Assembly (NCBI GenBank): GCA_019055375.1
Contig: JAHQIW010006142.1
Location: 1-64,000, forward strand
DNA from: Parelaphostrongylus tenuis
Taxonomy: Eukaryota > Nematoda > Chromadorea > Rhabditida > Metastrongylidae
Length of the DNA: 64,000 nucleotides
Reading direction: 5' to 3'
Shown: one piece after another, positions 38,801 to 52,044 of the stretch
Layout of the letters: every line of letters starts with the position of its first letter
Position numbering within the stretch: position 1 is the first letter of the stretch
Position numbers and translations under genes: made by a program
Notes under the pieces: model-generated
What the model was told of the DNA's origin: nothing
The model's input: the letters and a program-made list of their open reading frames with translations, nothing else
Databases searched by the model: none

Positions 38801-41800
38801 ACCGTTACCTAAATTTGCTATAAATTAGCATGTGAAAAAAACATCAGAGGTAGATTATTGATAAGTCAGCCGGAAGATCTACAGAATAGTGTGGCAGCTG
38901 TTTTGTTCAGTCTAGTAACATTGCTGACCCAACTAAACGGGTCACAGTCCCAGAAAGTCTTGATTTATTTGAACCGCATGAATAGATCTCTATGAACACA
39001 TACAGGAAATCTCCGGATGCCCATTTGCAATGATTGATTTGCAAAGCGGAGAAAAAATTCCCGATTGAATAACAAGTTGCTTCCCACGTTTCTAACGAGT
39101 CGGGCTAACGACCGCCCCGCCCACAGTCCGTAGATTAACCGCTAAAAAGAGCGCTGAATATGTGAAACACGATTTCATTTTCCCTGCTATATTGCAATGA
39201 AACGGTCTTCCAAGAAAATTATCACAGCGTTAGAATCATTGAAACTTTCGCTTATCGAATGAATAAATAGTCTAAAAGAGAGCTCTGTTCAGCGAGGTGC
39301 ACACAAATGTTTGTCTTCTCCTACAACGCTATCAAAAGAGTTTTTCCAAAAAGCAAACTTATTTTTGAGTGTTGCGAGACCTGTGCTATCCAAAGATGAC
39401 TAGCAGTTTAAGGATGGAGCTTTGCCAGCGAATTATAAGCGAGATAAGAAAAAAATCGTGGTGGAGTGAATCATAATTTTGCTCTGGATGCTAAAGCACT
39501 ATAAAGAGACTTTTAAAAACCGGCCATACACGGCTCTAGCCAGAAATTTAAGCCTTCAAATTATTGCTAATACTCTCATGAAAACTCTTCCTCAAAGAAA
39601 GGATCGGTTTTTTCATCCCGTGTCGTCCAACGGAAGAGTACCGCAGCAGTTTTTGTAATTCTCTTCAAATGATAGCGAGAACAGTGGAGTGATCGTGAGT
39701 TCTTCTGCACATCTTGTGTAGCGTCAATAGTATTAGCTTCAATGATTGCTTTTCACATGGCATTGATGAGGTTGGTATAAAAGTGATGGCGCTTTATGCA
39801 TCAATGTGACTCGTCTCGTTTACAAAGCTTCTTGAACCATCGCTGTACTGTGCGATTGTGACAATTTCTTGGACCAAATACGTTGTTGATGTTACGGATT
39901 GTTTCTGCTGCTTTATGACCCCTTTTGATCCCACAGTGTGGACCGCGATTACATTCGTACCAAACTCAGCCGGTTCTTGCCCATTACAAGGCGACAAATG
40001 AAAAACCGATCTCATTCGCTAGACAGGAACTTTTTATAGGAATGTATGCAATCATTTGAAAGCTTAAATTCAAGTGCTGTACGTGGCTGGCTTCGAAAAG
40101 ACCTTTTTCGAACACCGTTATCTTCAGAATAAAATTGTGTTTCACATGCGCACATTTCTCGACCGACGGAGCTCTTTCTCTGGAATATTAATAATCATTA
40201 AATAGGCAATGTTTGCTGACTTTAACGCTGCGCTCATACCCTAAAATGACCGTTTCTCTGCAACGCCATAGACTGGTTCACATGGGCGAGCAAGTCGGTC
40301 TTTGGCCAGCTTACGAGCAGCTGGCCGAGGCAGTAAGGTAGGCTGAGGCGATATCAATCGATTCATATGGACTTGTAGGAAAAATCTCGTAGTATCGGAA
40401 CGCCTTCAAGTCACTGCCGGAAGCAATTAGGACGCTCTGGCCTCCTGATCCCTCAAAGTGGTCGTAATAATGCATTATTTATCAAAAAAGTATTTGAAGT
40501 CTTTTTGTAGCAGAGCCATACGTTTTTCTAGATTTGAACCTTAAAACAGAGAAACAAAACCTAATTGAATAACAAAGATCGTACTAGCATAAGACAGGTG
40601 AAAAGCGATCGATAATTGCGCATCCCCATTGCTGCCCTAGCCAGCGGCCGGTGATTTGGCCAAATACCACATTAATCGCAGATGGAAATCAAACTTATTT
40701 TACCTGCTTCGCTTCGGAGAAACGTGTTTGCGGAAAAAAGCACGGCGTTGGAATCAGCAAACATTACGCTATCGAATGAATACTAATAGTCCAAAGAAAG
40801 AGCTCTGTCTCACGAGAAATATGCGCTTAGGTAAAGCAAGGGATTTCCCTCCGTAGTATCTTGATAAAATTTGCGTAAGCCAGCTGTGTGGGGTTATAGA
40901 CAGCGAGTTAATCTTTCGAATGATCACTAAGAATTTCATGAAGAGTTGCTGTTCAGAAAAATGAGATTGGTTTTTGATCCGTCGCATCATAACGGAGTAG
41001 TACTCAATATCCTTTTTATAGCCTCGAATAAATTCAAAATAAGCAGCAAGTGATATTTCGCTAGCACTAATACATAAAGCAAAAATGAGTTTAAAATCAT
41101 CTGCATACTCACGTTATTTTAAGAATATATCCCATATCAAGAGGTGTATCTCAATATTACACAAAGCGCAATTACTTTTTCACCAATACAGGTTTTCCCA
41201 GTCCTTTTTTTAGGTCAGTCATAAATTATGTAACTTTCGTTTTGGTACAATTTCTCATGACTAATTGATGGCCGCAGCAATGCATTGATCAGATTTATAA
41301 TAGTTTATGGAGGAATAATAACTGCATTATTTTTCATACAATTTCACCTCAGTAAACTCGTCATCAAAGAAATGCCGCATTTGTCTTGACTGCATCTTTT
41401 CCGCCCAAGCTCTACGTTGCAGCTTACCAGTCTCGTACTAAAATGTTTATGCAAATTGAAGACATCAACAAAGTAGACTTAAAATGAGGACGCTACCTTA
41501 TCTTTTACTCTTTATTTCCACTAGACTATATTGGAAATCATTTGTATCTAACCATGAGTAAGTGTATGATTCAAATCAATGCAGTAATTGATATTAGACG
41601 AAATTTGAGCAACTCTGATGATAGTTATCAATTTTCATGGTAATCAAATGTCCGTAATCATTACGAAAGACGGCAGAAGAGCAAAAAGTTTGCCACACGT
41701 CGACGGAAAAAACTTATACCAGACAAGTGTACACGTGAAGCATTTGTGTCTGCGAATATAGGAATAAAGCTTTCCTAACTTCCCGAGAATTTCGCACGAA

Positions 41801-44800
41801 AATCGACAATTTAAAAGTTTCAGTATAAAAAACTCTTAAGTTGTGAAGGTAAAGTTACCTGAGTCATTAACTCGACAATCCTATCCATTCTACTAACATT
41901 TGCCCTAAGTACACTCATAAACGTGGATGGTACAAAAATTCTCCATAACTTGTCAACCTAAAATCAAGATAAGGTCAAAAATAAATAGCCATAAAATATC
42001 AGGTACATGCAGAAGAAACGTTGCTTCTCACAATATTCAATGATATCAAAATCATGTATACAGAGTATGGGGCGATGCCTGTTTTTCAGCCCCTACGAAT
42101 ATGCTGAACTTTGAATGGACAGTGGACTTTTTGAATGATAGGGAACTCAGAACACGTCAACACTGACGCGTAGACGTTGTTTTATCTCACTGATAATTGT
42201 AGTGATATTTATTCCGTTGTTTTCTATGTGTTAGTGTGTTCCATCGTGTATTTATACTGCTGTCAGCGTTTGAGTGTTTTACAGCTTATACTGAGTTTAT
42301 TTCTCCATTTTGTATTGCCTACCTTTCATTCTATGGATGTGAGCAGACAACGATTTCATTCCATTTATACATAACTCGTCATCACATATGCATGCGGACT
42401 CCAGCATTTTTTGTATTCATTCATTTCATCGCATTTATAGCTCGCTACGTTCTTTAGCAAATTCGCACATTTCTTTTGAAGATTTCTCTTTTATGAATGT
42501 CAAAGGATGCTGGACGATTTTACCCTTTCCCAACTCTGGGAATAGCCGTGATGAAAAGTCTTCACTTGGATAGCAGAAAAACTTCGAAGAAATGAAAATC
42601 TTTGTTAGTGTTTGACATCATTAATAGCCACTCTGACACCCCAACATTCTGTTAGACAAGGTCTTGATTGACTACAAAAACTGTAGCAAAGGATACTGTG
42701 CTTTCAAAAAGCCACTAGAAGGAGTAACATGTTTGTAGGCAATGCCTCCCAAAGTGTCCTGTCGTCCAAGCTGTCACGTTGTCGCAGATGTATTAGGGAC
42801 CTTTTTAGGTTGATGAAAACCCTTGAAAATTTGTTAAGGTGAAAAGCTCGACGTTTGAACAGATGTAGATTCCTTATAAATTTGGTAACTAGTTTTTTAC
42901 AACATCGTCTTTGTGCTGTTATAATGTCACATGTCGGTAATTTTCTCTACGATTTGAGCACCTTATTCAACTTGGTCGGGACGGCAAGCAATCGCTCAAA
43001 TGGCCATCAATTTTTGTTAGAAAGCCATCCACAAACACTTGCCGAGCAAAAAATACGTGTCGAGTGTGAACGTAATCTTATTTTTGCTATTACAGCGTAC
43101 TGAGAAGGTTTTCTGCGAAGACAATCCTAGTACTAAAATTTCCAAGATGTAACTTTGCGACGATTACTAAAACGTTGAGAGAATGACTCTGTTCAGCGAA
43201 AAGGCTTTCAAATATTCTTATGTTTGGAGAAATCACGAGGTACCATAAGGGTTGAAGTAATCGCGTTACTTCTAGCTCTTTCTTCGTGACTCTTTGTTTT
43301 TCTACGTATTCTGCTATGCTGATAGAACATTTCCAAATTTAGCCTGAGCTGGAAAAAAGCTGGTTGGCTAGTATAAACTCTAACAGTGCGATAGTTTAAG
43401 GCTCAGAAACATTGTCCTATCCGCTGCTAATCTTAAAAAGGAGAAACATACCTCAAAAAACAGCTATTTCAAATGGTAATCAAGAAACAGCCACTATTAC
43501 CAGCGTGGAAAGGAAAAGTAGGCTCCATAATTGGAACAATAGTACGTCAAACCCAAAAGAGAGGATAACTTTGAAAAATCTCTTCATATTGAACGAAGTA
43601 AGTGGCGTGATTGAAACATGTTCTCAAATCAGTGGTCTTGGAAACTCTGCAAAAATTGTAGAAATCCCTCCGGAAACATTACATCTCCAGTTGATTTAGG
43701 ATCACATGTACGACCGTTTTTATGGAACGGGTGATTGCGTGATATGTCATAATGACAGAGAGGGAGGCTGCATGAGTTCAAGTCCAATATTTCTAATTTC
43801 CTCAACGACGCATGATGACGAATACATAGGCGAAACGAGTAGATCAATTTGTGTCTGCAAACTAGGTAGAAAGTTGCAGCGCCGTAGAAGTATACCTCTA
43901 GGTGCACATAGGACAGAAAAACAAAGGCGACGACTTTGAGTTTGTAGTTGGAATCTTGAGGTGTGCGCCATAAACATCGGGGCGGAAAGCCTTTTAGGTC
44001 TTTAGATTGAATTAATATGACGAGAATGAACAGAAGAAGAGAGTATGTAAACGTAAATATTGATATGGCATCTTCTCTCAGGTTTGTTTCCCATTGTTTT
44101 CTAGTGCCTGCGTAAGGTTATTTTCCATAGTATAGCAGTACAGCAGCAGCCCCTTCTGTGTAGGTAGTTGAAGGGTAGATTTACGGGCTTTTATTATATG
44201 GGAAAAAATAAATCGAATGGCGCGATATGATTCTCTTTTAAACGTCTTCTGATGCACTGAGGAAAACGAAATTGTAGAAATCCAAGCTAGCGAATTTGGA
44301 GAGTTACCAACAACGTCTAACTATGTTAGAAAAAAAACTAGTTTGTAAGAAATGCTATAACTATATATCCAAAATGTGTAGGAGGAATCTTACCACTTCA
44401 ACGACATCATAAATTTGTCGCAAAGCGACTTCAACCCGGTCGCCATATAGTCGTTTTATGTCTGCTACGGTTTTGAATTTCTTCGGATCCATTCTGTGCG
44501 CTTCCTGATCAATTAGCTGAAGGCAAAAGAAAATTATTCGTTATGTAAATAAATCACTAAGCAACTTACGTATAGCACTTGACTTGCACGTCTTTCTTCG
44601 CTAACTGTTGGATGGCTCGTCATGGCAGTTGTAATAGCCTCGTGCTGCTTGCTAGAATTTAGAAAATTTCGTTGGAGTTGAGTGAAGGGAAAAATTATAG
44701 CCGCTCATAGATGCAACAATTGCGAAAAGTAAAATCTTCTCGCTTTGGAACACAATGTAGAGCAAAGTGTTCAAGACTTATTGAGTCGCATGTACCTTGA

Positions 44801-47800
44801 TATTTCTACATAAATGTTTTGCAACTGTAATGATGGAAAGGTATTCTATATGCAGCCATCATCCCACCGTCCCGAAAAGCGTCCAGGGCAACTTGGAAAG
44901 GGTTTGCTACTGTTATTACAAGAGTCAGAGACAAAACATCCTCTCCAATTGATAAATTATTACTCAACAAAAGTTATAATGCAATTAATAACATTTGGAG
45001 GTGGACAAAGTAAGTATCTCATATCAACAATCTACACGATGTCGCCATCTCACGGATCGATTTCTGGTTAGCCTGGTTAGTTTGGCATCAATGATGAAAG
45101 TATTCCGCTCATACTAATGTTCCTGATTGACTGATACAAAGTTGTTGACAATGTTTGCGGCTTTCAGTAGTTAATTCAACAAATTTGTTTTTTCAAGTAG
45201 CTAGAGATGAAATCCTTGTTGTGATCTTTATTTGACAACGTCATACAATCCCAGTGGAGACTCGTGCACAGTAGTATATCAAAATCCACCTATCAGTTTA
45301 GTCTCGCTTGCTTCTTTTCCTCTTCGTGCAATTAAGTGAGTATAATGGCTATGTGTGGTCCATTTTCAAACCATGTATAGGTTTCGTCGCTGAGGCGTAA
45401 ATGCATGTAGCTTTTGGTACACTTCCACTTGAACAGGGCAGCTCCTACTTAACCCTTTGAGCATAACAGGGACACGGCGATAGACCCTGAGCAGTCCATA
45501 CTGCCGAAGGTTACTGATGTCGACTATTGGAAGAGGTAGCTGATTTGCAAATCACTACGCTTCACAATGAATTTTTGGTGATATTTTTTGTGGTGTCGAT
45601 TAATGTCAAAGGTCCTTTCAAAAACGTAATTTTTATAGAAGAAAAAAAAAACGCTCAGTTTTGAACAAATCACTATTATTTACGAAAGGTAGCTCTAACA
45701 ATGTAAAAAGTGGAGAACAAAACACTTTTTGCATTTATTCAAACAATGTTGTAAAAGTTGGATTCGAAAACAGATTTTTCACATTGCATGACTTTTCACT
45801 GGTCCCGTTGCTAATTTATGATTGTACGTATCGTATCAAAATTAGTGGTTTGAAAGACAATTGGGCGTTCTTCTTTGCTATAATAGCGTCTATGGGAGGA
45901 CCTTCAATACGATCGACATCAAAAAGCATCCTGTGAAGTGTCATGAGAGCAAAGCAAACTAGCAATTTTCTTCCCGATGGTCAGCAGCATCACTAACCAC
46001 TCGGAATTGCGGACTGTGTCCCGCGCGCGGCGAAGCGGAACTAGCATCGTGTCCCTTTCGGACCCAAAGGGTTAAACGATATTTGTAAGGAATCTTCTTA
46101 TCTCTTTTATTGCCACATTAATACACTTAAGAGGCTTATCACAAATATCAGCGCACCTATCTCTTCGTTCTGCCACATTTCTTTACTGCATTACTATTAC
46201 TGTATTATATTGTTGCATTGAACTGATTACGATTGGTAATTGTAAGAGTATTGTATATATCAATACTGTTCTAATAGTGGATTACACTACATAAGGTGCG
46301 ATTGACCAGGCTTTAGATTTGACGTAGCAACAAATCAAAATAACCTAAGTCGCAAAACCTACAAGCGTTTTCACACCATAACGCTTTTCTCCGCTTTACG
46401 GATATGTTCGGAATTTCTCGTGATCTGGCTGCTTGAAAATGTCTGGTATTCTTATATTATCGTTGAATGAGGTAAGGAGCCGACCGACTCAGTCTAAGAT
46501 CATGGGTTAGCCTTCGTAGGACTCTCCAAGGTTTTCATCACAAACACTCACCAGCCTTTGCGAATCGGTTGAAACTTGGCTAGCTTGTGGCATGATTGAA
46601 GCAGGTTATTCACACTCAAAATATCAATATGGGTCAATTCGAAATGAGGTTCTGTTGTGTTAACCATCTCAGAATTCAACGAATTCAGCTGCTCCTTTTG
46701 AACAAAAGGAATCAATTTCTTATTTGATCAGTCGAATCAGTCAGCGACATTGAGAGGTAAATAGATAGTAGTTAGAGGTGCAGAAATTGCGCTCCTAGCA
46801 TACATCAGATTCACGAAGAAGTGGTATAAAAAGCTGACTATAAAAATCAGTGCTTTGTGTTTCACAATTGATTTTGATCTTAATGCAGCGATAATGGACT
46901 GGTATTGGGCAGATTAGGGTGATATATGCATTCAAGACCGATTTATCTATAACAGGTTTGCGCGTAAAACAGCACATTAGAGAGTTCTTTTGAACACATA
47001 ATTATGTGAAAAGACAAATGATAAATTCGAACAACAATAAAAAGCGATTGCAGATATTTCAGAAATCCCTTAACTCACATTTTGAGAATAAAAGCCAAAA
47101 TCAAAACCTTATACTTGAAAAGCATTCTGTCTGATTGGACAGTCGATCAAACATGCCAACAAAATCGTTTCCATGCCATCCCCACTCCAGCAGAGATACA
47201 CTAAAATTTTTGACAACATGTATATGAACATTAGATCTCTTAGCATCCACTGTGAAAATCAAAACAGTGATCATACGTTTCCAAAAAATTCTCAACTTCA
47301 AGGCATACTTTTTTGATAAAGCTATTGGAGGAAGAAGGACGTTGTAAAGCAAGCAAAGTGGCTAAGATTTTGGCAACAATGTAGAAGAAATATGGTCATC
47401 ATGTGTTGTTTGTTTTGGGCCACCTATTGGTATATTGTATCATTGTGGCTAAAGAAACCGTAGCTCCTTGTATAAACTGCAAAAACCACAAAGGGTTCAT
47501 ATCTTGGCAGGGGCCTCTGAAGATGAAATTTGACATTGCAAGGTTACGAATAAAATTGGGCGGTGGTAAATCGTTGGTTAGATTACATTTGATTATCATT
47601 TGTCGTGTGACATTAATTTTACACTTAAATGGCTTGGTTTATACAGATATTGACAGTCACAATAATAGGTAAATTCTCTACATTACCACCCACTTGTGAA
47701 CCGCCGCTCTGAGTCTAGCAATGCGACGTTTCGTCCTCAAAAAGATGTCCTCTTGATGCCGGGCTTGTTTTTCATAAGCTCGATGAGCATTTCTTTTTAT

Positions 47801-50800
47801 ATAAGAAACCTGAAGCGATTTCATCAAAAACGCTAGAAAGATAAGTGGTTGTAATAATGACAATCGTGAAAATTTTGCACTATCACTTCTCTGATGTTAT
47901 CAATATTAAATTTTCTCATAGTCTAAACCAATAATCAATTCCAAGCATTTTGCAAAATTTCCTCACTGTTCTGCTTCGTCTTCCTGACTGGGCAATGTTC
48001 CAGGTTTTTAATATGCAATATATGATAAGGAGCACATCTCTTCAGTGGTGTCTGTCAAGCTGGCAGGGTGTTCAGTATTTCTGTTTGGATCCCTAGTTAC
48101 AGGGTGATCTGACGCAGAAAAGTAATACTGCCTTGGAATCAAGCTAATAGCAACTCGGCATGCGTTCTTTTTAATCATAAAGGAGTGGAGACTGCTTATG
48201 GTGATAAAGTGAACGGTAGGGAAGCTCTCACTGGGCTATTCTCAGGACGGCAGGAACTCACAAGCAACTTAATCAAAAGTGAGTCATTCCCAGTAAAATC
48301 ACGCTGTCACATGCATTCTTCAATCGTGTCTCTTGGTCATTGTTCGTTTTCAAGTTCTGCATCAGAAGAAAGGCAATATCGTCAACTACTTGCCGTTAAA
48401 CTCTGAAGCATATGAAAGCAACCCGGATAGTTTCATAACGTAGTTGGAGATTTATTCTTCGGAAAGACGATCATGATAGACGTCGATAGAAAGACAAAGA
48501 GAGAAATGGAAAATGCCCTCAGGACAACGCAACATTTTGAAATGGGTCATCTAAGATTTTAAGTTTGAAAGAAATTTGTAAAATGATTACCTGTGATGCA
48601 TCCAAATAGGCCGCTTTCTTCACACTGGGAAAAATTTTTCAAATGTTCGATTAGTTAATTCCAGATATTGCTGAAAAAGATTTCTATATTACGAACACAT
48701 ATATCACATATATATATATTATATATAGTATATATATATTATATATCCACGGACCTTCCTCTTCAAAGGATCTCGCTCGGTTAGCCGCGAAGCGCACGTG
48801 GCGCGTCCCCAGGTGGCGGATAGGGGAATAAAACGCGAACTAAAAGCGACCGTGTGCTTCTCAGAGACGCAGGTGGATTCAGGGGTAAGCTGCCTGCTTT
48901 TGCAATGCCGATTTGACAAAACTCTATTTTTACGAGTTCAACTGGCCCAAAAGCGTGCAATCAAGCGGCTGGGAAGTACATGGGAGGTTGCTGGGAGTCG
49001 CTTTCAACAAATAAGCTTTTCACGCTCTTTTGAGAGACACTGGCAAGCTACTCATGAGTACCCAGCCTCCATGTTTTAAGCTTGGCAAGCTATACGCTGG
49101 GCATCAAAATGCCAAAAACAGTAACAATATGGGCCTCATTCCCCTGACCCCGAGAGAGTCCCTGGTACGGCAGTGCCAGGTAGGACGAGTACGGAGAGGC
49201 GCTAAAATCTCAGCGCCAAACTAGGCTGCCAAGATCGAAACCGACTAAAATGACGATCTGTACCTACAACGCAAGAACCCTTGCTATCACGAATCCGCTG
49301 TAGAAGATCTACTGATTGAAGCAAGAAGAATAGGTACGACGTCATTGGCATGGCTGAGACGAGAAAGCGCCATCCTTTTCACGCTGTTTATGACACCGGA
49401 GAAGAACGTTTTTTGGAACATGCGATCAGCAGAGGTGTTAGCGGCAATGGCGCCCTCGTCATAATCAGATTTGACTGTGAACGTCGATTCGTTTGAACAA
49501 GTAACAACCCGTATTCCGTATTGGGCGATTACGGTTGAAACGATGTGGTTCCATGCCGGCGTTGACCACCTTCGTTGCTTAAGCACCAACATAAAGCTAT
49601 GACGAAGACGAAGTCGAAGCGTTCTTATGGACCTCGAAAAACTTCTTCAGAGAAGATCGTACATTCTTCAAGGTCATTGTCGGAGATTTTAACGCAAAAA
49701 TTGGACCTAGAAGAACGTCTGAAGAGCGTCACATAGGGACCAACGGACTAGAATGGAATGAACAGGGTGAGAGGCTATCTGAGTTTATCATGACGACCCA
49801 AACAATCCATGGTAAGCTCACAATTCCAAAAGCCTCACTATCAGCGATGGGAGTGGGAGTCTCCCAATGGATAGTACCATAACGAAGATAGACCACATAA
49901 CAGTAAATCGAAGATTTTGCCAGACCGATGTCGCTGTTTCCTAAGTTATACACGGGATCAGACCATGGACTCCTTCGACGCAACGTTCCGTTGTTCGTGG
50001 AGGGGAGAGAAAGTCCCTAATTTCAAACAGCGAAGCCCAGAACTACCATAAACTAGGATGTATTCGTATCATTAGTCGGCTCTTGGGAAGATACCGTTGT
50101 CGACAACATCGACGAAGAATATGATCGATTCGTTGAATATCTTCACGTTAGCGCTATGAAAGCCGAAAGTCCTAAGGTCACGAAGATACTCTTGTCTCCC
50201 AGACACTCGAGCTGATACGTCAACGTGGAATCGCACGACTACAGGCAACCGAAACCTTACGTCCGAACTTGCGAAACGCTGCAGAGAAGCGATAAAGTAG
50301 ACCTCAAAGAGAGAAGAGCAGCAGATATGGCAGAACCTGTAGAAGCTGGGAAGAGCATTCCCAAAGCCCAGCGAGGCTTCGCCAACTGCAAGACCAAGAT
50401 GACTGCACTTCGATACCTTGACGGGACACTTACAACTTCGAGAGGTCTATGGAGAATCACCACCAATACTACTCGAATCTCTTTGCTAGCCATTCCTCTT
50501 ACCGTCATAAAATTGAAAGAGGATGGATATGTCGTTCCACCGGTCCTCTCCTTCCGAATTCCGACATGCTATATCGTCGGTGAAAAACAGAACAACACCC
50601 TGTCCAGACAGGATTAAACCAGAACACCTAAAGAACCTGCCACCAGTTCTCATCAACATCCGGGCTCGGCTCTTCACTCGCTACCTGTCAGAATGCAAGG
50701 TCTCCATTCAATGGAAAACCAGTAAGACCGCATTGTTGTTCAAAAAGGGGGACATTCACGACATAGGCAATTATCGCCCAATCTGCTTGCTGTCCGTTGT

Positions 50801-51972
50801 CTATTAACTCTTCACTCGAGTCATCCTAATCGGGATTGACAGAACACTGGACAAAGGACAGCCATGCGAACAAGCAGGGTTTCGAAAAGGATTTAGTACC
50901 ATAGACCTCATCCACGCGATTACAAGACTCAGTGAAGTTTCACGAGAGTACAAACTACCACTCTGTCTCACTTTCATCGATCTGAAGAAAGCCTTTGATT
51001 CAGTGCAAACAGAAGCGGTTATAGAGGCTCTGGATAACCAGGGCGTCCCTACTCGGTACATAATGATCCTTCGTGACCTTTATAAAGATTTCACGTACCA
51101 AATATCTCCATTCTATAACAATATCACCATTGACGTAAGAAGAGGGGCTCGATAAGGCGATACAATCTCGCCAAAACTATTCACTGCCACCCTACAAAAC
51201 GTCATGCGAACAATAGAATGGGACGATATGGGAGTAAAATTGACGGTCGGCGATTGAACCATCTTCGCTTTGCTGACAATATCGTTCTCATAACACCAAA
51301 CATCAGCCAAGCGGAACAAATGTTGCACCGATATCGATAACGTCTGTGTAAAGATAGGTCTTCAACTAATCCTAACGAAAGCGATGTTCATGAGGAACGG
51401 ATGGGCTTTAATGCCCCATTCACGCTCAGCGGAACGACAATCTCCGGATGCTCCAGTTACGTCTATCTAGGTCGTGAAATCAACATGATAAACGGCCTAG
51501 CTCCAGAGTTGAGCAGGAGGAAACGAGCGGCTTGGGGAACGTTCAGGAGCATCGAAGATGTAGTGAAGAGGACAAAGAACATTCCACTCCGTGCCCACCT
51601 TTTCGACTCAATTATTATTACTGCCCTTACACTATGCAGCAGAACCTTGTCGCTACGTAAGCAGGATGAAAGATCACTTGCCGCTATCGAACGCGCAGTC
51701 GAAGGGTCGATGCTAGGAGTATTCCGTATCTCGCAAATGAGAGGAAGGATCCGAAGTTCCGACCTACGTCAACGATCGAAAATCAGAGACGCCGTTCTAC
51801 ACGCCAGGATATCGAAAATAAGGTGGGCCGGACACGTGATGCGCTTCAACGACAACCGATGGACGAGAGCCGTTACCGACTACTCTTGCACGCGACAGGG
51901 AGAAATGGAAGAGTTGCTGGTACCCGCTCGAGTCGCTCGACGATTAACGGGACGACAGGTGATACAGGTGAC

Positions 51973-52044
<72 letters not shown>

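Larger units (their letters stand above)
48748..51971 (+). mobile_element. RTE-clade LINE, copy 3 (inactive)
   Basis: Complete order of leader, upstream frame, endonuclease, RT, C-terminal region and GACAGGTGATACAGGTGA tail, running into (TA)n at 51,972. It is opposite to the channel gene and sits in the intron between E5 and E6. The RT catalytic box is FADN (second Asp to Asn, 51,269-51,280) and there are numerous frameshifts, so it is inactive. Confidence 0.93.

Noticed and set aside
42177..42573. Hydrophobic plus-strand frames resembling a small membrane protein
   Set aside because: Overlapping frames are all Phe/Cys/Ile-rich because of pyrimidine-rich intron DNA; no conserved domain or splice evidence.
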